Notes: generated from the sequence alone by a model not told the origin. 7,194 nucleotides of DNA from an uncultured Chlamydiaceae bacterium (GCA_945957185.1 CAMFKA010000106.1:1-7194), one strand, 5' to 3'; counted from the stretch's first letter, positions 1-5,507 are shown. Program-made: numbers and translations.

Positions 1-47
1 GCGATAGGCTCCGGTCTCGTGGGCTCGGAGATGTGTATAAGAGACAG
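1..47 (+). other. Nextera sequencing adapter left on the contig end (not genomic)
   Basis: Positions 29-47 are the 19-base Tn5 mosaic end (AGATGTGTATAAGAGACAG). Positions 14-28 are the Read-2 side of the Nextera transposase adapter (GTCTCGTGGGCTCGG). Positions 6-13 (AGGCTCCG) sit exactly where the i7 index belongs and match, from memory, index N720 of the Nextera XT v2 set. Positions 1-5 (GCGAT) match the end of the P7 oligo (GAGAT) with one mismatch. Genomic sequence starts at about base 48, where the metG reading frame picks up. Everything left of that should be trimmed. Confidence 0.97.
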
Positions 48-1275
48 GTGCTGGTACAACACCTCCACATCGATTGTGAGCAAACACAAGAACGCGGTTG
101 ACCAGGTTGCCGTACTTCCCTAACAGTTCGGCGTTGGAGCGATTCTGGAAGTCTTTCCATGTGAATTCGGCGTCAGAAGTTTCAGGAGCATTGGAAGCGA
201 TAGCGTAGCGGATTTGATCGACAGAATATTTGGTAAAAAAGTCGTCTAAATCGATATACCAGCCGTCTGATTTGCTGAATTGACGCCCTTCAAGATTGTA
301 AAATTCGTTAGCAGGCAGTTCGTCAACAAGTTTGAAAGGTTGATTTTGCCCCATGGTCATTGCCGGGAAGATGACCCCGTGGAAAGGGATGTTGTCTTTT
401 CCGATGAAATTAATGAGAGTTGTTTTAGGATCACACCAGTACTCTTTCCATCTTTCCGGAGCGCCCTGCAACTGCGCCCACTCTTTTGTTGCGGAGATGT
501 AGCCGATGGGTGCATCGAACCACACGTAAAGGACTTTTCCTTCTGTCCCCGGCAAAGGAATCGGAATTCCCCAGTCCGAATCGCGGGTGATGGCTCTGGG
601 ACGCAAATCTTTGATGTAGCTTTTCACAAAATTGGTGACGTTAGCTTTCCAATCTTTTGTAGCGATCCATTGCTCCAGCTTATCTTTCATTTTATCGAGC
701 ATTAGGAACCAATGTTTGGTGGGACGCTTTGTCAAGGGGGATTGAGTAAGCTTAGAGCGAGGGTCGATAAGGTCGGTCGCTTCGTAGCTAGCGCCGCAAG
801 AGGGGCATTCGTCGCCGCGAGCCTCTTTAAATCCACATTTAGGGCACGTTCCTACTACGTAGCGGTCGGCTAGAAAGCGATTGTCCTTCTCGGAATAAAG
901 CTCGTCAGTCACTTTCTCTTCGATCCATCCGTTGGCGCAGAGCTCTTTGAAATAGTTTTGTGTCGTTTCGACATGCCCCGGCCATGTGGTGCGGGAGTAG
1001 TGGTCAAAAGAGATTCCCAACTTTTCGAAAAGTCCTTTGTTAGCGACATGAAAGATGTCGACATGTTCTTTGGGGGTGCGTTTCGCCAATTCAGCGCTGA
1101 GAGTGATGGCGATACCGTATTCGTCGGAACCACAAATAAATAGCACGTCATGTCCTTGAAGACGACGGAAGCGGGCGTAGCAGTCGGCAGGGAGGTAGGC
1201 TCCGGCGATGTGTCCGAAATGTAAAGGCCCGTTCGCATAGGGAAGGGCGGAAGTGATCAAGATTTTCTTTTTCAT
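48..1275 (-). CDS. metG: Methionyl-tRNA synthetase, C-terminal part missing at contig edge
   Basis: Class I aminoacyl-tRNA synthetase that charges tRNA-Met with methionine in the cytosol. The frame opens at ATG 1275-1273 and stays open for 409 residues until the adapter, with no stop, so the gene is 3'-truncated by the contig end. Visible in order: the HIGH-type signature HFGH at residues 19-22 inside LPYANGPLHFGH; the connective-peptide zinc knuckle with Cys144, Cys147, Cys157 and Cys160; the VWFDAPIGY catalytic-core segment; the KMSKS loop as QFSKS at 332-336; and the start of the helical anticodon-binding domain (KYGNLVNRVL) near 390. Full-length bacterial MetG is usually 550-680 residues, so at least about 140 are lost. 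The start overlaps the stop of the upstream membrane-protein gene as ATGA, with no obvious Shine-Dalgarno, suggesting translational coupling. It is the last gene of the yicC-gmk block visible here. The first Lys of KMSKS is replaced by Gln. Confidence 0.97.
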
Positions 1276-1895
1276 ACTTGTGGGATCTTGGGATAAGTGG
1301 GTTGTGGTCTAGGTTTTTGGACTACAAGGACTTCCAGGTCGCTGTCGGGGATCATTTTCCAACCGAGCAAGATTTTCGTGTCGATATCGACATAGAGGGG
1401 GCCTGGTTTTGCGTTGGCGTATTGAGGTTCGATTTGCCGCGGAGCGGGATTGGGAGAAGAAAACTCCACTTGAAACCCTTCTAGAGAATCGTGCAAATAG
1501 TAGATTTCGGCTTTTTGATCCTCTTGGAGGCTTCCCCACGACACCCAATTCCCCGGATGCCGTTTTTCTAGGAACGTCCAATCGACGCGGATCGTATCGT
1601 ACCAAGTGACGCAATCTTGGAAGATGCGTCCCGTTTCTCGGCAGAAAGCGGATTTTCCGAATAAGAAAATTCGGTTGTCGTACTGTTGAAAGTTGTAGAG
1701 GTAGCGCAGCACTTTGACCATCGAATTGTAGGACAACGTCGAAGCGCGCCTTAAAGGCGTTTTAGTATATGGGGAGGGGCAGGTGTCGTTGCGGAGCCAC
1801 CAGTGGGAAAAAAATGCTAATCCCACCAGTAGCAGAAAGGACGCTAAAATCGCGAAACTCAATAAAAGGAGTTGTGTAGTGTTTCCATCGGTCAT
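1272..1895 (-). CDS. Hypothetical single-pass membrane protein upstream of metG
   Basis: I do not recognise this 207-residue protein. It starts with a short polar segment (MTDGNTTQ), then a strongly hydrophobic stretch at about residues 9-31 that reads as one transmembrane helix, followed by HWWLRNDTCPSPYTKTPLRRAS. The positive charges fall after the helix, so the positive-inside rule would put the large C-terminal part (about 33-207) in the cytoplasm; an uncleaved signal anchor facing the periplasm is the alternative. The soluble part is rich in Tyr, Trp and Phe, has three Cys (38, 84 and 95 by count) and ends in a proline-rich tail (KPRPQPTYPKIPQV). Its stop TGA overlaps the metG ATG (ATGA). 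It starts 19 bases after the omega-like gene with no clear Shine-Dalgarno. The long open frame, tight packing and base composition like its neighbours argue it is real. I see no motif that gives a function. Confidence 0.8.
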   Translation of the reverse strand: MTDGNTTQLLLLSFAILASFLLLVGLAFFSHWWLRNDTCPSPYTKTPLRRASTLSYNSMVKVLRYLYNFQQYDNRIFLFGKSAFCRETGRIFQDCVTWYDTIRVDWTFLEKRHPGNWVSWGSLQEDQKAEIYYLHDSLEGFQVEFSSPNPAPRQIEPQYANAKPGPLYVDIDTKILLGWKMIPDSDLEVLVVQKPRPQPTYPKIPQV

Positions 1896-1914
1896 TTAGC
1901 GTGCCATTTCGGTA

Positions 1915-2256
1915 TTAGTCTTTGGAGAACGATTTTTTTCTCTTCTTTTCCCCTTTCAGCAGCGAAGGCTCTTCGCGGCTTTCGCGAGTGGAAAAGCGGC
2001 TCTCTTGCTGAACGTCTTGTGTGTAGTGGTTCGTCACGATGATTTCGTCGAAGACATCTCTTCCTGTAGCGATTTCGCCGAGAATTTGTAAAGCGCGGTT
2101 TTCGCAATCGAGTTTGACGCGGGCATCGCGGCCGGAGTGGATCATGTTTTCGGCCAGGCGGATCGCGTAGTTAACGAGATCGAATTGGCTTTCAAATTTT
2201 TGAATGATCTTTTCGTTTGTCAAAGGATCTCTATAGTATTCTTTGCGTTGTTCCAT
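1915..2256 (-). CDS. rpoZ: RNA polymerase omega subunit-like protein (CT031-type)
   Basis: Small 113-residue protein that resembles the omega subunit, which binds beta-prime and helps RNA polymerase assembly. What I see: QFDLVNYAIRLAENM followed about 20 residues later by RALQILGEIATG. This parallels E. coli omega, RFDLVLVAARRARQM followed by ALREIEEG, with the FDLV, A..R.A..M, G.D and AL..EI..G positions kept. The first 20 residues (RDPLTNEKIIQKFES) would be the omega N-terminal helix. The last 40 or so residues are a polar, lysine-rich tail (GEKKRKKSFSKD) with no omega counterpart I know. Start choice: ATG at 2256 lies 6 bases after AAGAGG, whereas the in-frame ATG at 2262 abuts that Shine-Dalgarno, so 2256 is preferred. 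It sits between gmk and metG, as the small conserved protein CT031 does in C. trachomatis; gmk-rpoZ adjacency is also common in other bacteria. Confidence 0.75.
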   Translation of the reverse strand: MEQRKEYYRDPLTNEKIIQKFESQFDLVNYAIRLAENMIHSGRDARVKLDCENRALQILGEIATGRDVFDEIIVTNHYTQDVQQESRFSTRESREEPSLLKGEKKRKKSFSKD

Positions 2257-2262
2257 GCACAT

Positions 2263-2268
2263 CCTCTT
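2263..2268 (-). promoter_or_regulatory. Ribosome binding site of the omega-like gene
   Basis: AAGAGG on the minus strand lies 6 bases before the ATG at 2256 and directly against the ATG at 2262. The spacing decides for the downstream start and shortens the protein by two residues. Confidence 0.6.
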
Positions 2269-2273
2269 GCTTA

Positions 2274-2879
2274 TTATTTTGTAAGTTTGTGATTCTCAGC
2301 GATGAAAATGCTACGCAATACATCGTAGGCGACATTTAAATCATCGTTGACAATGCTGTAATCGTAAAAGTCTTCCATTTTCAGCTCTTTTTCTGCTGTG
2401 GAAAGTCGTTTTTCCAAATTCACAGAGCTTTCTGTTAATCGATGCTCCAAACGCTCCTTGAGGGATTCCAACGAAGGAGGGCGAATGAATATCGAGGTAA
2501 ATGGAAGGTCGTAATTTTGTTTTAGGTAAGTCATCCCTTGAGTGTCGATGACCAAAATAACGATTTTGCCGTTATTCAAATCTCTTTCGACATCTTTGAT
2601 CGAGCTTCCATACTGGACATCGTAAAGTTCAACGGTTTCGAGGAACTCTCCACGCTGTTTTTTGGCTCCAAACTCTTGCGGCGTAACAAAGTGGTAGTTG
2701 ACGCCATCGATTTCGTAATCTCTGGGTTGTCTAGTCGTGTAGGTGATGTTGGCAACGATGCGGGGAAATTCTTCGGTAAGCATATGGATCAGCGTGCTCT
2801 TTCCTGTACCGGAGGGCGCGCTGACAACAAATAGTTGCCCTTTGGGGAAGTTGGGGATCAGAGCGTTGCTACTCGACAT
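2274..2879 (-). CDS. gmk: Guanylate kinase
   Basis: Cytosolic kinase that phosphorylates GMP (and dGMP) to GDP with ATP, an essential step of GTP supply and of nucleotide salvage. The 201-residue protein has the normal family length. Walker A/P-loop is APSGTGKST at residues 21-29. The GMP-binding part follows as TYTTRQPRDYEIDGVNYHF near 47-65, then GEFLETVELYDVQYGSS near 77-93. The Walker B region reads VILVIDTQG (usual form DIDxQG; the first Asp is Val here and the second is kept). The lid is RLTESSVNLEKRL (usual form RGTDS...RL). The start ATG lies inside the last codons of yicC, an 11-base overlap, with GAGGGAG about 10 bases upstream. yicC-gmk-rpoZ is a widespread bacterial gene order, and gmk next to the CT031-type gene fits Chlamydia. 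Confidence 0.97.
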   Translation of the reverse strand: MSSSNALIPNFPKGQLFVVSAPSGTGKSTLIHMLTEEFPRIVANITYTTRQPRDYEIDGVNYHFVTPQEFGAKKQRGEFLETVELYDVQYGSSIKDVERDLNNGKIVILVIDTQGMTYLKQNYDLPFTSIFIRPPSLESLKERLEHRLTESSVNLEKRLSTAEKELKMEDFYDYSIVNDDLNVAYDVLRSIFIAENHKLTK

Positions 2880-3756
2880 TCTGAATTTGCTCCCTCATTC
2901 TTTCGATTTCGGTTTTGAGGGTCACAACACGCTGGACAATGGCGGCTTCTTGGGCCTTGGAACCTATCGTATTGCTTTCGCGCAGGAGCTCCTGAACAAG
3001 AAAATCCAGGGTCTTGCCAACAAAAACGCCTTTGTCAAGGAGGTCTAAAAACTGAATGCAGTGGGAGCGGAAGCGGACAATCTCTTCTGTCAGGTCGACC
3101 TTATCGGCGAAGAGGGCGATTTCACGAGCGATGCGCTCCTTTTCCTCTTCCGCGCTTCCAAAGTACTCTGCAACACGCTCCGTTATTTTAACGCGGTATT
3201 TTTCAATCGATTTTGGAGACTCCGCTTCGATCTGGTCGATAAGGGTAATCAAAGTGTTAGCACGAGTGCGCAGGTCTTCGCACAGGTGTCTCCCCTCTTT
3301 CTCTTTCATCGTTTCCAATGTCGCTAAAGCATCGTGGAGGACCTTTAAAAACGCCTCTTGGTACGCTTCCCAATCGACTTCGTCTCTTTCGGCGTAGGTG
3401 AAAATTTGTGATTCGGGAGTGATCCCCTGGAGAAGATTAGCCGGGTCGTAGGGAGCATCGACCTGCTTCGCAATCATTTGGTAAGCCTCTTTCAGCTGCG
3501 TGATGAGGGTCAGATTGGGCTGTAAAGAGATGGGAGGAGCGGTATGGTACTGGATAGACCACTTTGCAGTCACTTGTCCCCGCTTTAACAATTTCGTTAT
3601 TGCGCGACGAAGCTCCACTTCCAGGCGGAAGAATTCTCTTGGAATCAGCATCTTGATGTCCAAAAACCGATTGTTCACCGTTTGGATATCTAAAGAAAGT
3701 TTTCCAAATGAAAAGTCTAATGTAGCATGGGCAAATGCCGTCATACTTTTAAGCAT
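2869..3756 (-). CDS. yicC: YicC family endoribonuclease
   Basis: Member of the YicC/YloC family, shown in E. coli to be an endoribonuclease that affects small-RNA stability; here the role is inferred from the family. The 295-residue length is typical. The N-terminal YicC-like domain starts with the hallmark MLKSMTAFAHA (usually SMTGFG/A) and continues SLDIQTVNNRFLDIKMLIPREF (about 20-42; family form E.+SVN.R.L+...R.P), then VELRRAITKLLKRGQVT near 47-63. The C-terminal DUF1732-type domain is clear in the last 85 or so residues: EIALFADKVDLTEEIVRF.SH, a LDFLVQELLRESNTIGSKA segment, and a final helix to MREQIQNVE. The middle (about 130-200) is helical and charged. No strong Shine-Dalgarno is visible before ATG 3756. 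The 43-base gap from the peptidase gene and the overlap with gmk suggest it leads the gmk-omega-metG transcription unit, or is read through from upstream. Confidence 0.95.
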   Translation of the reverse strand: MLKSMTAFAHATLDFSFGKLSLDIQTVNNRFLDIKMLIPREFFRLEVELRRAITKLLKRGQVTAKWSIQYHTAPPISLQPNLTLITQLKEAYQMIAKQVDAPYDPANLLQGITPESQIFTYAERDEVDWEAYQEAFLKVLHDALATLETMKEKEGRHLCEDLRTRANTLITLIDQIEAESPKSIEKYRVKITERVAEYFGSAEEEKERIAREIALFADKVDLTEEIVRFRSHCIQFLDLLDKGVFVGKTLDFLVQELLRESNTIGSKAQEAAIVQRVVTLKTEIERMREQIQNVE

Positions 3757-3779
3757 ATAGCAATCTTTCTGTCTCGTAG

Positions 3780-3795
3780 GAATATGACAATATTC
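3780..3795. repeat. Small perfect inverted repeat between nlpC/P60 gene and yicC
   Basis: GAATAT-GACA-ATATTC: two 6-base arms with a 4-base spacer, in the 43-base gap between the peptidase stop (3800) and the yicC start (3756). It is AT-rich and has no U-tract, so it is a poor intrinsic terminator. An operator-like site or chance are equally possible. Confidence 0.35.
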
Positions 3796-3799
3796 TATG

Positions 3800-4495
3800 T
3801 CAAATGGCTATTTTTCCGAAGAAAAATAATTCCTTTTCCGTTTCTATTCTCAATTGATTGCAACATTCTCTTGGAGTTCCCACCCTTTCGCGGAAAGAAA
3901 TTTCTCTAACAATCCCGGGGCGAATCACCGCTTCGATCAAAGTGTTGTCGCCCGAAAAGAGCATCACGTGATCCATTCTCCCCCGCCGATCTTTTTGTTC
4001 GATAAAGACAAGGTCGCCGAGAGCGAGTTCATCCCCCGCAACCGGATTGCATTTCAACCACTGGTCGTGAGCATCGCGCGGGAGAAACACTCCCTGATTG
4101 CGATGGATCAGGTACACGAGACCGGAGCAATCAATCCCTACAGGAGACACTCCCCCCCAAGAGTAGGGCGTGTGGATCAGGCGGCGAGCGTCTTCTACAA
4201 GACGTTTGCGATCGAGCGGCTGACGGGATGAAGCGACATTTTTTTCGGAAGCAGCCTCGTGAAGGAGCGCCGTTTTCACCCAACCGGGGTAGCCAATCCA
4301 ATTTTGAGTGGAAGAATCGAATTTTTGTTGCAGCGGAAGCTGGACATACGACCAATCGCCGTCCTCTTTGAGGACTTGAACAGGTTCACCATGGAGAATT
4401 TGCGTTTCTTGAAGGACGTCTTTGAGTTCTCCGCTGTGCGGAACAGGTTGACGGCGGAGATCGGCGATGGCAGTGTTTAAAAATTTATGTTTCAT
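3800..4495 (-). CDS. SH3 / NlpC-P60 family cysteine peptidase (gamma-D-glutamyl-diamino acid endopeptidase-like)
   Basis: Predicted peptidoglycan-peptide hydrolase of the NlpC/P60 clan; relatives such as Bacillus YkfC cut between D-Glu and the diamino acid of stem peptides. The 231 residues split into a bacterial SH3-type region at about 1-78 (GEPVQVLKEDGDWSYVQL and IGYPGWVKT are typical) and an NlpC/P60 domain at about 95-215. The catalytic Cys is Cys123 in GIDCSGLVYLIHR, preceded by TPYSWGG (Tyr111). The catalytic His is His176 in MDHVMLFSGD. The third position, usually His in an IHA motif, here falls on LIEA (Glu188). No signal peptide or membrane segment is visible, so a cytosolic peptide-recycling role like YkfC is more likely than wall remodelling outside. 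The start ATG is one base after the cytochrome stop, with AAAGG 6 or so bases before it inside the cytochrome gene, so the two genes look cotranscribed. Chlamydia has an NlpC/P60 enzyme for its own peptidoglycan; whether this is its orthologue I cannot tell. Confidence 0.92.
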   Translation of the reverse strand: MKHKFLNTAIADLRRQPVPHSGELKDVLQETQILHGEPVQVLKEDGDWSYVQLPLQQKFDSSTQNWIGYPGWVKTALLHEAASEKNVASSRQPLDRKRLVEDARRLIHTPYSWGGVSPVGIDCSGLVYLIHRNQGVFLPRDAHDQWLKCNPVAGDELALGDLVFIEQKDRRGRMDHVMLFSGDNTLIEAVIRPGIVREISFRERVGTPRECCNQLRIETEKELFFFGKIAI

Positions 4496-4496
4496 G

Positions 4497-5258
4497 CTAA
4501 CCTTTAGGGCTTGGTCTGGGTTGGGATATGATAAATGCTGCGATGTCCAAAGCTTCTTCTATCGTTAAGCTTGGATCTTCATACGGCATGTTGTTTTGAA
4601 TGAAGGTCGCTAAGATGGGAAGGACGTTCATCCCCGCTTCGGTATTAAATGCTTGAGGTCCCCAGAGAGGTGGATAATTTAAGTCCTCGTTTCGTCGTTG
4701 TCCCTCTCCGTTTTTTCCGTGACACAAGGCGCACCGATGGGCGTAAAGCTGTTTACCGGCTTCAGGATCCATCATGTGATCGACACGCATTTTTCGGTTG
4801 AGACCTAACCAGGGAGTGCCCTCAGGATATGCTGCAACTGGAGAAGAGATCCATGCGAGGTAAGCTAAAAAGCTGCGCATATCGTCGCTATCGATGGGGA
4901 TGGGTTTGCCATTTAAGCTTTTTTCGAAGCAGGCGTTGATTCTTTCCGCTAACGTGTAGCGTTTTCCATCGGGAAGAAGGATCGGATACTTTTGAGACAC
5001 CCCCACAAGGGAGATTCCACCGTTTTTTCCACCCAAATTGTTTCCTGCAGAAAAATGGCAATTGCTACAGGAGACGAGGTCTCCCGCGAAATCGGGGATG
5101 AGTTTGTGAGTATACCGCATGAGGTTGTAGCCGCGCATCACTTGAGCGTGGATTTCGGGAGGAGCGGTTTCAGGGTCCACTAGCTGGATGAATTGATCGG
5201 AAAATAACGTTTGAGTGGAGAAGAGAAAAAATAAAGCGAAGGTATGGAAACGGTTCAC
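4497..5258 (-). CDS. tsdA: Secreted diheme cytochrome c, TsdA (thiosulfate dehydrogenase) family
   Basis: TsdA enzymes are periplasmic diheme cytochromes that interconvert thiosulfate and tetrathionate. From GTG 5258 the protein is 253 residues. It has a signal peptide, MNRFHTFALFFLFSTQTLFS, then DQF. Heme 1 is bound by Cys64, Cys67, His68 (SCSNCH); heme 2 by Cys176, Cys179, His180 (CALCH). TsdA hallmarks: LAERINACFEKSLNGKP carries Cys110, 42 residues after His68, the place of the unusual Cys heme ligand (Cys96, with His53, in Allochromatium TsdA as I recall), and Arg106 matches Arg92. Met224 in NNMPY is the likely heme 2 ligand. The end (IAAFIISQPRP) is also family-like. Start choice: GTG 5258 follows AAGGGG at 4 bases and gives a compact signal peptide; ATG 5291 (264 residues) has no Shine-Dalgarno and overlaps the proposed -10 box. 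Followed by the NlpC/P60 gene one base later. A tetrathionate reductase direction, or another substrate, is possible. Confidence 0.88.
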   Translation of the reverse strand: MNRFHTFALFFLFSTQTLFSDQFIQLVDPETAPPEIHAQVMRGYNLMRYTHKLIPDFAGDLVSCSNCHFSAGNNLGGKNGGISLVGVSQKYPILLPDGKRYTLAERINACFEKSLNGKPIPIDSDDMRSFLAYLAWISSPVAAYPEGTPWLGLNRKMRVDHMMDPEAGKQLYAHRCALCHGKNGEGQRRNEDLNYPPLWGPQAFNTEAGMNVLPILATFIQNNMPYEDPSLTIEEALDIAAFIISQPRPSPKG

Positions 5259-5262
5259 GATG

Positions 5263-5268
5263 CCCCTT
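5263..5268 (-). promoter_or_regulatory. Ribosome binding site supporting the GTG start of the cytochrome gene
   Basis: AAGGGG on the minus strand ends 4 bases before GTG 5258. No comparable motif precedes the alternative ATG at 5291. Confidence 0.5.
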
Positions 5269-5289
5269 ATGGATGATAGTCGAAATCGC

Positions 5290-5318
5290 ATTGTGTCAGT
5301 GAGGGGTTATTTTTGCAA
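5290..5318 (-). promoter_or_regulatory. Candidate sigma70/sigma66-type promoter of the cytochrome-peptidase pair
   Basis: On the minus strand TTGCAA (5318-5313, 4 of 6 to TTGACA) is followed after 17 bases by CACAAT (5295-5290, 4 of 6 to TATAAT). Transcription would begin near 5283 and leave a leader of about 25 bases before GTG 5258. The AT-rich spacer and position fit, but both boxes are imperfect and this is only a prediction by eye. Confidence 0.35.
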
Positions 5319-5360
5319 GCATGAGAGTTGTCCACCAGATATAGAGTAGTAACTTCACCC

Positions 5361-5390
5361 CTGCCCTTGCCCTTGCCCCTGCCCTTGCCC
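5361..5390 (+). repeat. Tandem hexamers YTGCCC x5 (left arm)
   Basis: Five contiguous units: CTGCCC, TTGCCC, TTGCCC, CTGCCC, TTGCCC. On the minus (transcribed-sense) strand this is a run of G3-4 tracts separated by CA or CAA, a canonical G-quadruplex pattern. Confidence 0.9.
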
Positions 5391-5472
5391 AAATTTTACG
5401 AAATAGTGTTCGATTATTGGAGTTCGCACCAGAGGCTAAACGTCTCGCTCTGATAGTCAAATGAAAAAATTT

Positions 5473-5502
5473 GGGCAAGGGCAGGGGCAAGGGCATGGGC
5501 AG
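5473..5502 (+). repeat. Tandem hexamers GGGCAN x5 (right arm)
   Basis: Five contiguous units: GGGCAA, GGGCAG, GGGCAA, GGGCAT, GGGCAG, then GGG. This is the complement of the left-arm array with one base different (T5496). The plus strand here has six G tracts of three or four with 2-3 base loops. Confidence 0.9.
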
Positions 5503-5507
5503 GGGTT

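Larger units (their letters stand above)
5357..5506. repeat. Large inverted repeat (41-base arms, 68-base loop) just after rnhB
   Basis: The left arm is 5357-5397 and the right arm 5466-5506. The arms are reverse complements at 40 of 41 positions; the only mismatch is T5367 against T5496. Each arm holds five YTGCCC-type hexamers flanked by an AC-rich or AT-rich end (ACCCC outside, CCCAAATTTT inside). The right arm ends two bases before the rnhB stop codon (5510-5508), so the stem would form at the 3' end of the trmD-rplS-rnhB transcript. The loop (5398-5465) holds a small CAGAG/CTCTG pair (5430-5434, 5448-5452) and no gene. There is no U-tract after the distal arm, so it is not a textbook intrinsic terminator, though it could stop or protect the transcript. 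No convincing target duplication flanks it. It fills most of the 249-base gap between rnhB and the cytochrome start; I see nothing else there but the promoter. Confidence 0.95.

Noticed and set aside
280..705. Open frame of 141 codons on the plus strand
   Set aside because: It lies wholly antisense to metG, which shows clear family sequence throughout; the plus-strand translation has no recognisable domain.
909..1238. Open frame of 109 codons on the minus strand
   Set aside because: Out-of-frame shadow of the N-terminal half of metG, whose real frame starts at 1275 and contains HFGH.
3775..3803. Promoter for yicC with a perfect TTGACA (3803-3798, minus strand)
   Set aside because: At 17 bases spacing the -10 position reads CCTACG, and neighbouring spacings are no better, so the -35 match alone is not enough.
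5289..5291. ATG start for the cytochrome gene (264 residues)
   Set aside because: It lacks a Shine-Dalgarno and overlaps the candidate -10 box; GTG 5258 has AAGGGG upstream and gives a better signal peptide. Not fully excluded.
5361..5502. CRISPR array
   Set aside because: The repeats are contiguous 6-base units with no spacers and form one inverted pair; no cas gene is nearby.
5357..5506. Classical intrinsic terminator of the rnhB operon
   Set aside because: The loop is 68 bases and no U-tract follows the distal arm in the transcript. A role in ending or protecting the RNA remains possible but not of the standard type.
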